From Barthelona sp. PAP020 (taxonomy: Eukaryota > Metamonada: BaSk clade): a stretch of DNA of 64,000 bases. The notes beneath the pieces were generated by a model that saw nothing but the letters and a program-made list of their open reading frames with translations, was not told where the DNA came from and made no database searches. The DNA lies in NCBI GenBank assembly GCA_040182905.1, contig JARQWU010000028.1:1-64000 (forward strand). Reading direction: 5' to 3'. Every line of letters starts with the position of its first letter. Within the stretch, counting starts at the first letter, position 1. This document shows positions 1 through 10,400 of this stretch, in pieces. Made by a program: the position numbers and the translations under genes.

Positions 1-1
1 C

Positions 2-112
2 AAAACACCTGCCAAAAGACTTCCTGTTCTCAGCAGATCTCAAGTTCGTGAACTTCACAGTAAGAAGCCTGAAGCTGTTCGTGGTAAGAAGGTCAATCGC
101 AGAAGACAATAA
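2..112 (+). CDS. 3' end of a gene for a basic protein (partial)
   Basis: An open frame enters from the left edge and stops at TAA 110-112. It encodes 36 residues, very rich in Lys and Arg, ending GKKVNRRRQ. A short lysine/arginine-rich tail like this is common in ribosomal, nucleolar or histone-like proteins, but nothing here allows a family call. The next gene starts 141 bp downstream on the same strand behind T-rich sequence. The frame is supported by its lack of stops and its codon use, which resembles neighbouring genes. The start and most of the protein lie outside the window. Confidence 0.5.
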   Translation, partial: KTPAKRLPVLSRSQVRELHSKKPEAVRGKKVNRRRQ

Positions 113-253
113 GTGTAATTGTCAACAACGGTAAATCCCATCTTTGCTTAATTTTGTTGTTTACATTTTGTGTATTTTTTAATAATTTTTTAGATTGGAA
201 GAAGTGCAAAAAAAGAAAATCTAATTTTGTCTCATTTTTTTATTTATTAATTT

Positions 254-3034
254 ATGAATGATATTGACAATCCATTAGTCAAAACCGAGACATCTTCCGA
301 TGATGAATTGATTATAGAAGAGAATGTGCTGTTACAAACACCAGTTGAAGAACTGAAAAGAGTGTCAACAATGGAATTGATTAATAGTCCAACATTTTCG
401 TTTGAAAATTTTTTAATTGAAGAAGAGAAAAGTTTTGAACAATCTTGCGATCAGATCAATCAAATGATAACCAAAGTTTTTGATGATCAACAATTAGAAG
501 TAAATGAAATAGATTTTAATGAAAAGAAACTTAAAATACGGCAATTGAGCACTAAAGAAACTGAAGAAAGAAAGTATAGAATCGAAGATCAAAATCGAAT
601 CGATTACATGAGCTTAGAAGCTTTGCGACACAATTATTTTATGAATTATGATAAAATGAGAAATGATAGCATAGACATAATTGATGAATTACGTGAAAAT
701 TATGAAAAGGATAGACTAATTGAAAGAAAGAAAGGTTTGAACAAAACTTTGTTGCATCAAAATAATTTGCGAGACGCCTTTTATATTGGTGATTCAAATT
801 TGAGAAGTGAAGTACAAAAACATGATGGTGAATGTATGGTTAGCTTTTTTGATAAGTTCAACAAATCTTGGGCAATTGAAAGTAATGCTGCTCCGACTGT
901 TATGTGTACTCAACCACATTGTATTGGTGAAACCCGAACCAAATTGGCAAAAGGGTCCTACGTATTACATGTTTCTATTCTTGATTCTCTTGGTGGTAAT
1001 TCCGTCGTGTTTGAAAAGATACCCATTGAATACAATGGTCCTTATGTAACGACTGCGCCTGTACAATATGGCGGTAGCAACAACAATGATGACTGTCATC
1101 AACAGCGTTATTTAAAGTTTAACAATGAGGTTCTCTTTCCCATTTTGCCTGCAAAGAAACAAATATCTTACACTTCTTGTGTTTTTCTCTTTGAATTGTT
1201 TCAATTGGCAACTCCTATTACGATGATCGATGTTCCCATTGGATGGGGTGTATTTCCTGTGTGTTCTGCCGATTTGAAACCAATTGAAGGGACTTTTAGA
1301 GTTCCTTTGATTATTGGCGCATATACTCCATCGTTTCACACATATAAAGATCTTGACAATTTGATTAAGAATGATTTGGATTTATGGTTGGCGAATTTGA
1401 TATTTAGTGCCACGCCTAGACCTTTTGATATTCATCCACTTTGTAAAAAGGTCGGATCTACACCTGAAATCACGTTTTACTGTGATGACGAATACTTTTT
1501 CGATCCAGATAACGCTTCGAAACCAAGTATTAAAAGAAAAACAGGTACAACTCTGACCACTCGTAAAATTAGACCGATTATCGATACAAATAGTACAGAT
1601 GAGAGAAATCGTTTATTTGCTCTGAATGATTATTTCAAGTATCGTACTCGTAATGTTACTGATAAAACAAAAAGAAAGGAAACCAAAAATTTGCTTGTTA
1701 CTGAGCAACAGAGGGATGTGGAAGTTTCAAACGGCGTTGGAATTGTTTTGGAAAAAGAAATGACAACTGCTGATGTGGATGTTATTGGTGTTGTACCAGA
1801 TGAGAATATTGAAGATACATTGTTGGACTATGAGAGCAAAAAAGCTTCAAAAATTAAATTGTTACCTGATGAACCCAAACCACCTTCTTTGAATGCAGGA
1901 AACGGTTTAATTCTCCCAAAGAATTTCTACAGTCCGTTTGGACAGTTGAAAGTCAATTTTTTAAAGGATATGCTTAGGAATGAGTTTAGAGAGTTATTTA
2001 ATCCTTCAAAGTATGGATGGTTGACCACTTTAGTGTCTATTCTTCTGTTTTTATTTGTTCTTTTAATTAGAGGTGTGACACATGGTTATGGACAAATCTT
2101 ATTAATGTATATCATGTCATTGTCAAATGAAAATACGACAAATATATGGGGAAGTAAAGTCTATTTTCAACTAACAACCATCACCTTGCCAAATATCATC
2201 CTTATAATGATTTCTGGCACCCTAAGCATACTGTTTGTGTTTCTGATATTTGGCTGTGTTATCATTTTAAGCAATCTATTGATTAAACATATTCATCCAA
2301 TTATTTGGCGGTTTGTTTTGTTTTGGGGGATTGTTTCTTTGTTGGACCCTATTGTTGAACTGATCAAAGATTTGTTTTTAAGTGGTTTTCAAGACGTTTT
2401 ATATTATATCAGTATTGGGAGTGATTTCAGATTACCAAATCCTCCATTCGTACCACAAAGCTTTCAACTCTTTTTGTTTTATTATATTCATGAAGGAAAT
2501 GGGGTGTTAGGAGGACTGTTTACATTGTTATTTTTTGTCGTTCATATAATCGTGATTTGTTTCATTATTTACTTCTTCATGGTATATTTCTATGACAGTT
2601 CAAAAATTATTGATACCTATATTAGAATGGTTGATCCTGAAAAGTACTTTTTTTGTCCAGAAGATAATGAAATTTCTTATCTTCAATTGAAGAACATCAT
2701 TGCCAATGCAAGAAAATATAAAAATGTCGGTATTAATGGACAGACTATCACAAGAGGCGTTATTACTGAAAAGTACAGTATTTATAAAGTTGAAGATGAT
2801 GATAAGGGTAAAAGCAAAAGTAAACATCTCAATGATGATGGTGACAGCAGTGGATACGGATATTTTTATCATATTGTCATATATTACAAAGGTTCAAGTA
2901 ATATAAGTGGAGTATATCGACGTTTTGGTGTAATTATTAAAAAAGATGTTGAAACAAGCAATAGAAGGGATGATGTTAAATTTTGTCGTTGTTTTGAATT
3001 GTCAAAATCTAGTAGACGTACCTTATTTATGTAA
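254..3034 (+). CDS. Large multi-pass membrane protein with a C2-like soluble region
   Basis: This is a 926-residue protein of unknown function. Residues 1-180 are acidic, charged and probably helical. Residues about 230-395 are beta-rich, and the segment around IGWGVFPVC and the following FRVPLIIGAY looks C2-like (inference from pattern). A charged linker follows. Hydrophobic spans lie at about 590-610, 644-675, 685-705 and 736-780, giving four to six membrane helices. The C-terminus is hydrophilic, with an Asp/Lys/Ser-rich stretch near 855-875 and a basic end. The start is the first ATG after an A+T-rich leader. The layout of long cytosolic N-terminus, C2-like fold and terminal membrane block suggests a membrane-anchored scaffold or channel-like protein. 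No specific family is claimed. Confidence 0.8.
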   Translation: MNDIDNPLVKTETSSDDELIIEENVLLQTPVEELKRVSTMELINSPTFSFENFLIEEEKSFEQSCDQINQMITKVFDDQQLEVNEIDFNEKKLKIRQLSTKETEERKYRIEDQNRIDYMSLEALRHNYFMNYDKMRNDSIDIIDELRENYEKDRLIERKKGLNKTLLHQNNLRDAFYIGDSNLRSEVQKHDGECMVSFFDKFNKSWAIESNAAPTVMCTQPHCIGETRTKLAKGSYVLHVSILDSLGGNSVVFEKIPIEYNGPYVTTAPVQYGGSNNNDDCHQQRYLKFNNEVLFPILPAKKQISYTSCVFLFELFQLATPITMIDVPIGWGVFPVCSADLKPIEGTFRVPLIIGAYTPSFHTYKDLDNLIKNDLDLWLANLIFSATPRPFDIHPLCKKVGSTPEITFYCDDEYFFDPDNASKPSIKRKTGTTLTTRKIRPIIDTNSTDERNRLFALNDYFKYRTRNVTDKTKRKETKNLLVTEQQRDVEVSNGVGIVLEKEMTTADVDVIGVVPDENIEDTLLDYESKKASKIKLLPDEPKPPSLNAGNGLILPKNFYSPFGQLKVNFLKDMLRNEFRELFNPSKYGWLTTLVSILLFLFVLLIRGVTHGYGQILLMYIMSLSNENTTNIWGSKVYFQLTTITLPNIILIMISGTLSILFVFLIFGCVIILSNLLIKHIHPIIWRFVLFWGIVSLLDPIVELIKDLFLSGFQDVLYYISIGSDFRLPNPPFVPQSFQLFLFYYIHEGNGVLGGLFTLLFFVVHIIVICFIIYFFMVYFYDSSKIIDTYIRMVDPEKYFFCPEDNEISYLQLKNIIANARKYKNVGINGQTITRGVITEKYSIYKVEDDDKGKSKSKHLNDDGDSSGYGYFYHIVIYYKGSSNISGVYRRFGVIIKKDVETSNRRDDVKFCRCFELSKSSRRTLFM

Positions 3035-3244
3035 ATTTATCGATGTAAAGTTTTTTGTTCATATTATTTATTTTTCCCTCCCTTCACACACACACACACA
3101 CATACATTCTCTTTCTCTCTCTCTTGCCCCCTCATCTCCTCCTCCTCAGGAAGTACTTTATTCTTTTGGATGTTATGCTAAGCTTTCGAATAATTATTCA
3201 TGTCAACGGTTGTAGAATTACAAACGAAATAACGCATTTCAGAC

Positions 3245-3566
3245 TTATTTCCAAGCCAAGAAGCACTGTGCGTATGAGTGAATAAGAAAGAATAGTGTTT
3301 ATTTGGTTAAAGGCTTTCGAGGCCCGATTGATCTGTTGAAAAACTTTAGATTTTCTAAGGTAAAGTTTAAACTTTAAAATTTCGCTTTTGCAAAAATACA
3401 AAAAAATAGGAATGGAGAATTTTTCCAAAATTCTCCTACTTGATCGTTCAAATTACATTTCAGTCCCTCAATTTCCCCCTGGGATTTTGCCTGAAATTTG
3501 CTAGAATGAGTTTTCTGAGTTTACTTTCTTTGTAAATAAATATAGTTGTTTCACAACTAGACCAAT
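3245..3566 (+). repeat. Dispersed 322-bp repeat, copy A
   Basis: This segment matches the reverse complement of 13995-14316 almost base for base, with only scattered substitutions and single-base indels. Both edges are sharp: homology begins at TTATTTCC and ends at ACCAAT, and the flanks then diverge completely. No long open frame, terminal inverted repeat or obvious target duplication is visible. It could be a short non-autonomous mobile element or a conserved non-coding gene. It sits 210 bp downstream of the membrane-protein gene. Confidence 0.85.
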
Positions 3567-5058
3567 TACAGCCACACATTTTCTGTGAATGAGATTTAAG
3601 AAAATGAGTTTTCTCTGATTGCTTTTTCTTTGTAAATAGATAAATTTATTTCACAACTTGATCAAAAAAATTAATTCTTTTTATCTTTTATTTACTCATG
3701 TATTCAATTTTGTTTTTCTTAAAAATTTTTCATAAAAAGAAGGTAATTTAAATATTTCATTTTGACTTTCTTTGACATTTATGGTATAATGGATTATAAT
3801 NNNNNNNNNNNNNNNNNNNNNNNNNNNNNNNNNNNNNNNNNNNNNNNNNNNNNNNNNNNNNNNNNNNNNNNNNNNNNNNNNNNNNNNNNNNNNNNNNNNN
3901 NNNNNNNNNNNNNNNNNNNNNNNNNNNNNNNNNNNNNNNNNNNNNNNNNNNNNNNNNNNNNNNNNNNNNNNNNNNNNNNNNNNNNNNNNNNNNNNNNNNN
4001 NNNNNNNNNNNNNNNNNNNNNNNNNNNNNNNNNNNNNNNNNNNNNNNNNNNNNNNNNNNNNNNNNNNNNNNNNNNNNNNNNNNNNNNNNNNNNNNNNNNN
4101 NNNNNNNNNNNNNNNNNNNNNNNNNNNNNTGAAAGATTGGACGATATTGAATCCCTAAAAAAAAAAGAAATGACTTCAATAACTTTGGATAGAAAATTTG
4201 ATTAAGGAAATTCAGATATTGGTTGAAAATTTTGGGAAAATTTCTTTTGTAATCTTTCAAGATTCTTTATTAGCTAGTAAAATTAGATTCTTCTTTGTCT
4301 TAAGCTCAACTAGTTGTTTTATTATTTGATAAATTCTGAAATACGAGAAATTTTGCTTGATTCAAATTCTGGTGCATTTCTTCACGCTTTTCTTTTTCCC
4401 TCCTTGTGAAATGCCCACTACGCTTTGCAAATGTTTATAAAGATCTTTATTGCTCTCGGTTACAGTTTGGGGGGTACTTGCAACTGAGTCGTTTTGCCTG
4501 GATGGTTCAGAACACTCTTAAAAAGAAAAAGAATCCATCACACATTATTTGTTTTTCAATTCTCTTGATTTCTTGTCAATGATTGGACTTTTCAATTTTG
4601 ATACGTGACAATATTGAAAATTAAAATAAAGAAGAACAATAAATTCACGCTGCAGTATGATAATGCAAAGAGAATCAATGTGGTATGGTATTAACAAATT
4701 GAAAGAGTACTCAAAATGAAGCTTTGTGAGTTTACTTTGGTTTTTTTGGGATTTTTTGCACTATAAATTGACTTTTTAAAAGTTTTATTCTTTGGATTAA
4801 ATAAGACCATTTTCCCACCAAAAAATTTTTGGACAATTATTTTAAAGAAATGTATTCTTCTTTTGCATTTTCCTTGAGGCAAAGTTGTATCAAATAATGA
4901 AATCAGATATCAAATATTTTTTACTTTTTTAAGGATATGGATCAGTTTTGATAAGATTCTGGCGATAAAATAAAAGAAAGTAAAGAAGTAAACAAAAGAG
5001 CAAAGTGAAATACAAATATAAAAAAAAATTTGAATCGTATTCATTTTTTTTTGGAAAT
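3567..5058. other. Gene-free stretch with assembly gap (N) at 3801-4129
   Basis: Apart from the partial repeat at 3604-3660 and 329 undetermined bases at 3801-4129, this is A+T-rich sequence with no convincing coding frame. The proximity of the gap to repeat copy A suggests that repeat content defeated assembly here (inference). The sequence just before the Snf7 start is A-rich, then carries a T run. Confidence 0.8.
3604..3660 (+). repeat. Degenerate partial copy of the 3' end of the 322-bp repeat
   Basis: About 57 bp here resemble 3504-3560, the last part of copy A, sharing ATGAGTTTTCT, TTTCTTTGTAAATA and TTTCACAACT in the same order and spacing. It lies in direct orientation just downstream of copy A, so the end of the element appears partly duplicated in tandem. 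The second repeat copy at 14 kb does not show this extra piece. Confidence 0.6.
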
Positions 5059-5721
5059 ATGGTTTTTGGTTTTGGAAAAAAAAAAGAAGTTAGACAAAAA
5101 GTCAACACAATTTCTGCCGAGGAAGTTCAAACTTCAATATCAGGACAATTAGGAAAAATGTCTGAGCACATTCAAATTACTCAATCTGCTATTGAAAATG
5201 AACGTAAACAAGCTCTTGCATGTAAAAAGAGAGGGGATATGATTGGAGCAAAAACTCATTTACACATGATGAAGTTGAAAGAAAAGACAATGAATGGTTT
5301 AAATTCAAAGTTACAAAACCTGACCTTCATGAAGGCTAAACTACAAGATGCTAATATCAACAATGACTATATTGGAGTTATGAAGCAGTTTAATGCATTC
5401 CAAAAACAATCAGCAGCTCAAGTTAATGTGGACGAAGTTATTAGAGTTCAAGAAGAGATGCAAGAGATGTTAGATCAACAAGAAGAAATGGAAGATCTTT
5501 TGAATGAAGATTTGTCTGGTTTGGGGGTTATGGATGAAGATGAATTGTTAGATGAATTAGATGAATTGGAGGCTCAAGAAGCTACGTTGTTATTGAACAA
5601 CGATAGTTTTGATGTTCCTACCACAGGTATTGACATTCAACCAATCAATGAAATTGTTAACACACCTGTTACTGTTGCTTCTACAAGTAAGAAGGCAAAT
5701 GCTTTGTTGGATATGATGTAA
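5059..5721 (+). CDS. ESCRT-III subunit, Snf7/CHMP4 family
   Basis: The 220-residue product has the Snf7 layout. The start MVFGFGKKK is followed by basic, helical sequence (residues about 20-110, with QALACKKRGD and the long alpha1/alpha2 region), then an acidic C-terminal half with EEMEDLLNEDL and the MDEDELLDELDELE stretch. Length and the basic-to-acidic charge switch match Vps32/CHMP4-type subunits, which polymerise on endosomal membranes for multivesicular-body sorting and membrane scission. I chose ATG 5059: the open frame extends upstream only through a non-ATG codon, and M-FGFGKKK is the expected N-terminus. CHMP6/Vps20 is a less likely alternative because there is no myristoylation-type MG start. 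Confidence 0.85.
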   Translation: MVFGFGKKKEVRQKVNTISAEEVQTSISGQLGKMSEHIQITQSAIENERKQALACKKRGDMIGAKTHLHMMKLKEKTMNGLNSKLQNLTFMKAKLQDANINNDYIGVMKQFNAFQKQSAAQVNVDEVIRVQEEMQEMLDQQEEMEDLLNEDLSGLGVMDEDELLDELDELEAQEATLLLNNDSFDVPTTGIDIQPINEIVNTPVTVASTSKKANALLDMM

Positions 5722-5913
5722 TTAGTCGTTAGATAAATTTTTTTAGTTTTTGTTTTTGCCTGCATTATTGATTCTGATTCTTCAGATGTGCAAAAAAGAA
5801 CAGTCCTTTTTCTTTAAATTTGTTGTTTCAACATTGTCACAACTTTATCAGGTTGTTTTTTTTTAATGAACAAAATAAAAAAAACAACAAGGTGCATTTT
5901 ATACATTTACAAT

Positions 5914-6390
5914 TCAAAAATTGTCACTTCCAAACAATTTCACTTGTCTTAAAACACAATCCCTGCCTTCATCAAAATTACTGACAATACAAATTTCAAA
6001 AACGCACCCAATGGGAAAGGCAGAGATATTCTTTGCCAAAAGGGGAATCCATCCAACATTTGTTGTGTTGATAGTCACTGTGGCTATTTCCTTCAAATCT
6101 TCAATACTATCACCACATCTCAAACAAATAACATTAGGAGTGTATGTTTCATCTAAAGAAATGTTTAAATACAAATAAACTTGTTCAATTTGTTTTCTTG
6201 AAGGAAAATGTAAAAAAATAGAATGAGATGGACTACCATTGGATTTCCAGTATGTATTTACATCATTGTCAATAATGTTGTCAATAAAAAATCCCCTTCT
6301 ACTGGATGAAGCGAACAATAAAGCATCCATTGTGATATCCCGACCATCATGTGGCTCGATTTCTAAATGATTAAAATTTTCATCTTCCAT
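5914..6390 (-). CDS. APC10: Anaphase-promoting complex subunit APC10/DOC1
   Basis: This 158-residue protein is essentially one DOC-domain beta-sandwich. Diagnostic segments include DNDVNTYWKSNGSPSH (the family NLETYWQSDGSQPH block), DETYTPNVICLRCG (family DESYTPSKISVRVG), VGWIPL and the C-terminal EGRDCVLRQVKLFG (family NGRDTHMRQIKIY). APC10 acts with the co-activator in degron recognition by the cyclosome ubiquitin ligase in mitosis. The frame is open to 6417, but the first in-frame ATG is at 6390, giving MEDENFNH. The gene is convergent with Snf7 on its left and divergent from Ran on its right, with about 110 bp of T-rich DNA between the latter pair. Confidence 0.93.
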   Translation of the reverse strand: MEDENFNHLEIEPHDGRDITMDALLFASSSRRGFFIDNIIDNDVNTYWKSNGSPSHSIFLHFPSRKQIEQVYLYLNISLDETYTPNVICLRCGDSIEDLKEIATVTINTTNVGWIPLLAKNISAFPIGCVFEICIVSNFDEGRDCVLRQVKLFGSDNF

Positions 6391-6503
6391 TTGATCAAAA
6401 ATTAATTCTCCATCCAATTAAAAACTCAATTTGAAAAAAAAAAAGGAAACCAATTCACAAACTTTGTTTTTTTACCTTTTTTTTTTTGGTGTTTTTGAGT
6501 ATT

Positions 6504-7203
6504 ATGACAGAAGAAGTTCATTCAGATGTTGTTAAAACATTTAAATTAGTCCTTGTTGGTGATGGTGGTGTTGGAAAGACAACCTTTGTCAAGCGTCATC
6601 GTACCGGTTATTTTGAAAAGCAATATTATGGTATATATTTTTAACAATGATAATAATAACTAATATTTAGCCACTTCTGGTGTTAACATTCGTACATTGT
6701 ATTTCCAAACCAATTATGGTAAAATTGCCTTCCAAGTTTGGGACACCGCTGGTCAAGAATACTTTGGCGGTATTCGTACTGCTTATTATGTCAATGCTGA
6801 TTGCGCTATTCTTATGTTTGATCTTACTTCCAAGGAGTCTTATAATAACATTCACACTTGGTGGGATAATCTTACTCGTATTACCACTGAATCTATTCCT
6901 ATGGTTTTAGTAGGAAACAAATTCGATATTACTGACAGAAAAGTTCAAATGAGACAAGTTACCTTCCATTTAAGAAAGATGATTCAATATTTTGAAGTCT
7001 CTGCAAAGACTAATTATAACTTTGAAAAGCCTTTCAAATACTTGTTAACCAAATTGACTGGAAAGGATGATCTTGAAATTTTGGATGAACACGCTTTATT
7101 GCCTTCTGGAGTTGAACTCACTGATGAACAAGTTGCTAATCTTCAAAAAGGTTACAATGAAGCTGATGAAGCTGAACTTCCTGATATGGATGATGACTTC
7201 TAA
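6504..7203 (+). CDS. RAN: Ran GTPase (two exons, join 6504-6630 and 6671-7203)
   Basis: Splicing out 6631-6670 gives a 219-residue GTPase with all Ran hallmarks: P-loop GDGGVGKT (residues 19-26), switch II WDTAGQE, NKFD and SAK guanine-binding motifs, the effector-region [11 protein letters not shown], and the acidic Ran tail ending PDMDDDF. The splice joins codon GCC (Ala) across the junction, restoring the family KKYxAT..GV sequence. Ran drives nucleocytoplasmic transport and spindle assembly. Rab-type alternatives are excluded by the acidic tail and the lack of C-terminal prenylation cysteines. Upstream DNA is T-rich. Confidence 0.96.
6631..6670 (+). other. 40-nt spliceosomal intron in the Ran gene
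   Basis: The intron begins GTATATATTT and ends ACTAATATTTAG. Without removal the frame is interrupted by stops between exon 1, which ends in the switch I approach (EKQYY), and exon 2, which starts ATSGVNI. Removal yields an uninterrupted Ran. The branch-type ACTAAT directly abuts the acceptor TAG, leaving no room for a polypyrimidine tract. Confidence 0.93.
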
Positions 7204-7262
7204 TAATTCTCTAGTAAAGACATACAATTTTTTCAGTTATTTTAGTTATTTCTGCTGATTTG

Positions 7263-7290
<28 letters not shown>
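7263..7290. repeat. GA dinucleotide microsatellite
   Basis: An uninterrupted run of about 14 GA units follows the Ran stop codon within 60 bp and precedes an A run. The remainder of the 271-bp gap to the ankyrin gene shows nothing else notable. Confidence 0.95.
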
Positions 7291-7294
<4 letters not shown>

Positions 7295-7474
7295 AATTGT
7301 TTTCCAGACCAATTGTTCAAAAAGCTATATGTTGGTTCAATATTTGAAGAGTTCACCAAGATTTTGTTAAAACTACTTAATTTTGTTTGAATAAAAAATC
7401 ATTCTTTTAAGCAAAAACAAAAATATTTTCAATTTATACACAATTTGGCTTTGATTTGCATTTTCTAATTCATC

Positions 7475-10400
7475 TTACCATTCCTCGTTCTCATAATCTT
7501 CAAATGGATTTAAACAAATAATGGAATATAAATCAACTAATCTAGACAGAGTTGATTCATTGAGACAATTGGTTCCATCATTTGGGTAGGTAAATTTCTT
7601 CAATTCAAACAAATAACGGTGGGAATATTGGAACCTGCAATTAATAATTTCGTCAAATGGGTTGCCTGCATTATAATAACTTTGAATTTGATCATCATCA
7701 TCATCATCTTCTTCTTCTTCTTCCTCTTGGGGTTTTATTCCAAGTACGTTAATAGCAAAATTTCTAACTTTTTCATCACTTAGAGATAAATCATGAATTC
7801 CAATACCATCAAAGTTTGAAGATTGTGGGTCTGCTCCATATGCTAACAGCAATTCAATCATTTCTATGTTCCCTATTTCAAAGGCATAAAATAATGCCGG
7901 GTTTCCCATTTTATCCTTCATATCTACATCTGTATGATGATCCAACAGAATTTCAACATTTTTAAGATTGTTTGAAATAACAGCCAAATGTAATAGGGAT
8001 AGATCATATTTTTTGGTTTTAACAGAATTGAAATCAATGTTTTGAGTAATTTCAAGTAAATTGACGAAGGTTTCATCATTATTCATTGCAGAACATAGTA
8101 ATCTGGTCTTTGTATCCATTTTCATAATTTTATCCTTAAATTTTCGAGAAATTGCTCGAACAACGTGATAATTCACTGACTCAATTGCTATATCAAATGC
8201 AGTGATATCATTTACACATGAAATAAAAGGATCAGCATTATAATTCAATAAATCAATGGCAAATCGATTTTTACACGTTAAAACACTTATAAATAACAAT
8301 GTCATATTTCCATAAGCTTTAAAATTGATATCGAAATTTTGATGACTTTTCATGAACTTTTTGAAAGTTTCTTTTATTAATTCATCAAGTTTATAATAAT
8401 CTGCCAGATAAAAACCATGAAAAAAATATGTTGGTAAAAGTTCAATGAGATAAGCTTCATTATGATGAAACAACTTTTCAATTTTATCAAAAACCATGTT
8501 TATTTCATAATTTGAAGAATAATCAAAAATTTTCAATTTTAAAAGCTTATCTCCAGTATATTTCAATAAAATAGCTATATAATCCTGTTCATTTACATCT
8601 ATCATAATCATTGTGGTTGTACTTAACAAAATTTCCAAGCAATTCACATTAAAAAAAGAATCAATTACAAAAGGATCAACATTATTTTCTAACAATGCAA
8701 CAAATGAATCTTTGGAATCACAAGTGATAGCATAGATCAAACTGGAAAATACCAACTCTTTTTCCTCTTTATCTACAAATTCTTCCATTCCTTTAACAAA
8801 ATTCAGATCAACTTTTTTTTGAATAAAAATGTCAACCAAATAACGCAAAGAATTGTAAAAAATGGCAAAAGAAAAAGCCCTTTTGAATATTTCATGACCT
8901 GCAGAGAATTTTTCACATATATATGAAAACAATATATAATCATTATTCTGAATCATATGACACAACGGATTATACTCATCCTTGGATAAATGTTCATTGA
9001 TGCTCTGTTTTTCTGCTAAAATCAACTCAATCAAAGGAATATTTTTGGAAGAAATTGCTCCCTTTAGCAAATCACATTTAGTTTTGGAATTCAATGCCTC
9101 AAATTTCATGTCTATGTATTCTATAATGTTGTTGAAGAATTCAAGAGATTGTGTGGAAGAATCGTGCTTATTGCCACCTAAAGCTTCTATGATTCCATTT
9201 GGTTTTCCATAAAATAGTGACGTTTGTTTGTCTGATATGAATTGTCTGCGCAGTCTTTCAATTTTTTGTTTAATTGGAATGAAATCTTCTTCTTCTTCAT
9301 CATATGCTTCTTCTTCATCATATTCTTCTTCTTCATCATCATCACCATATATATCATAGTTTTCTTCATTATTATTACGACCAATGTGATTAACTCCATC
9401 TTTATCATAATTTTTTCTTCCAAAAAATTCACAAAACTTTTCCTTCGAAATTATTTCCATACTCATGAAAGAATCAAACAATTCAATAGAACCAATCAAA
9501 ATAAGAGGTTCTAAGAGGAACCATATCTGATCCACACCAGTAAAATTAAATTTATTTTCTGAAACTAATCTTTTGAAACAATCAACATGTCCACACATCA
9601 ATAAATGGGTTAATGGATGAAATCTAAACTTACTTTTGGTTACAAATACTGTTTTTAAGCATTTATTGATCATAGAATATTCACCATGAATGCATGCATA
9701 CACTAAACACAATGAATCAATTTTTGGAGCTAAATCAACTGGAAAGTCAAGTATTTTTTCAATTCTAACTAGATCATAGTTCAATCTAAAGGCATTCATC
9801 AATATTTTTTGCAAAAATCTTTTGGATTTGATATTAGATTTCATATGAGCTTGTAAAAGGATAAATAAATTGTCAAATACCAAATAATCTTTATTACACA
9901 TCATATTCAAAAAATTTTCTTCATTAAACAAATTTATTTCTAGTTTCAAAGTGTTTAATAGAAAATCAATAATTTCCCAATTAGCATATTTCAAAATTTT
10001 TGCTGTAGAAATTTTCACCAAAAGTTCTTTCCCCCAAAGCTTTTTTTTTTCTTCTTCTTCTTCTTCTTCCTCTTCAAAAGATTCTTGAGATTTATCGGAA
10101 AGATGTTTTATTTTAAACCTGAAAAAATAATACTTTACGATATCTGAGTATCCTAACCAACTTGCAATTAATACACACTTATCAATTGAAAAATTAATAT
10201 TTTCATCACACTCTGATAATAGCCTTTTGATAATATTTATATGTCCACCATATGTGGCTAACATTAGTGGGGTAATCTTAGCATCATTTTGGTTTGAGAG
10301 CTGATTTTGAATATTTGGAATAGTTTCACAAATTTTATTCACAGTCGCAAAATCACCCAGCAAACAACTTCCATTCAAATTCTCAAATTCTTTTAGATCA

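Noticed and set aside
3080-3130. CA and CT dinucleotide runs giving short frames after the first gene
   Set aside because: Simple sequence only; the frames at 2946-3285 lack conserved content.
3757-4260. Open frames spanning the N gap
   Set aside because: They are open only because undetermined bases contain no stops.
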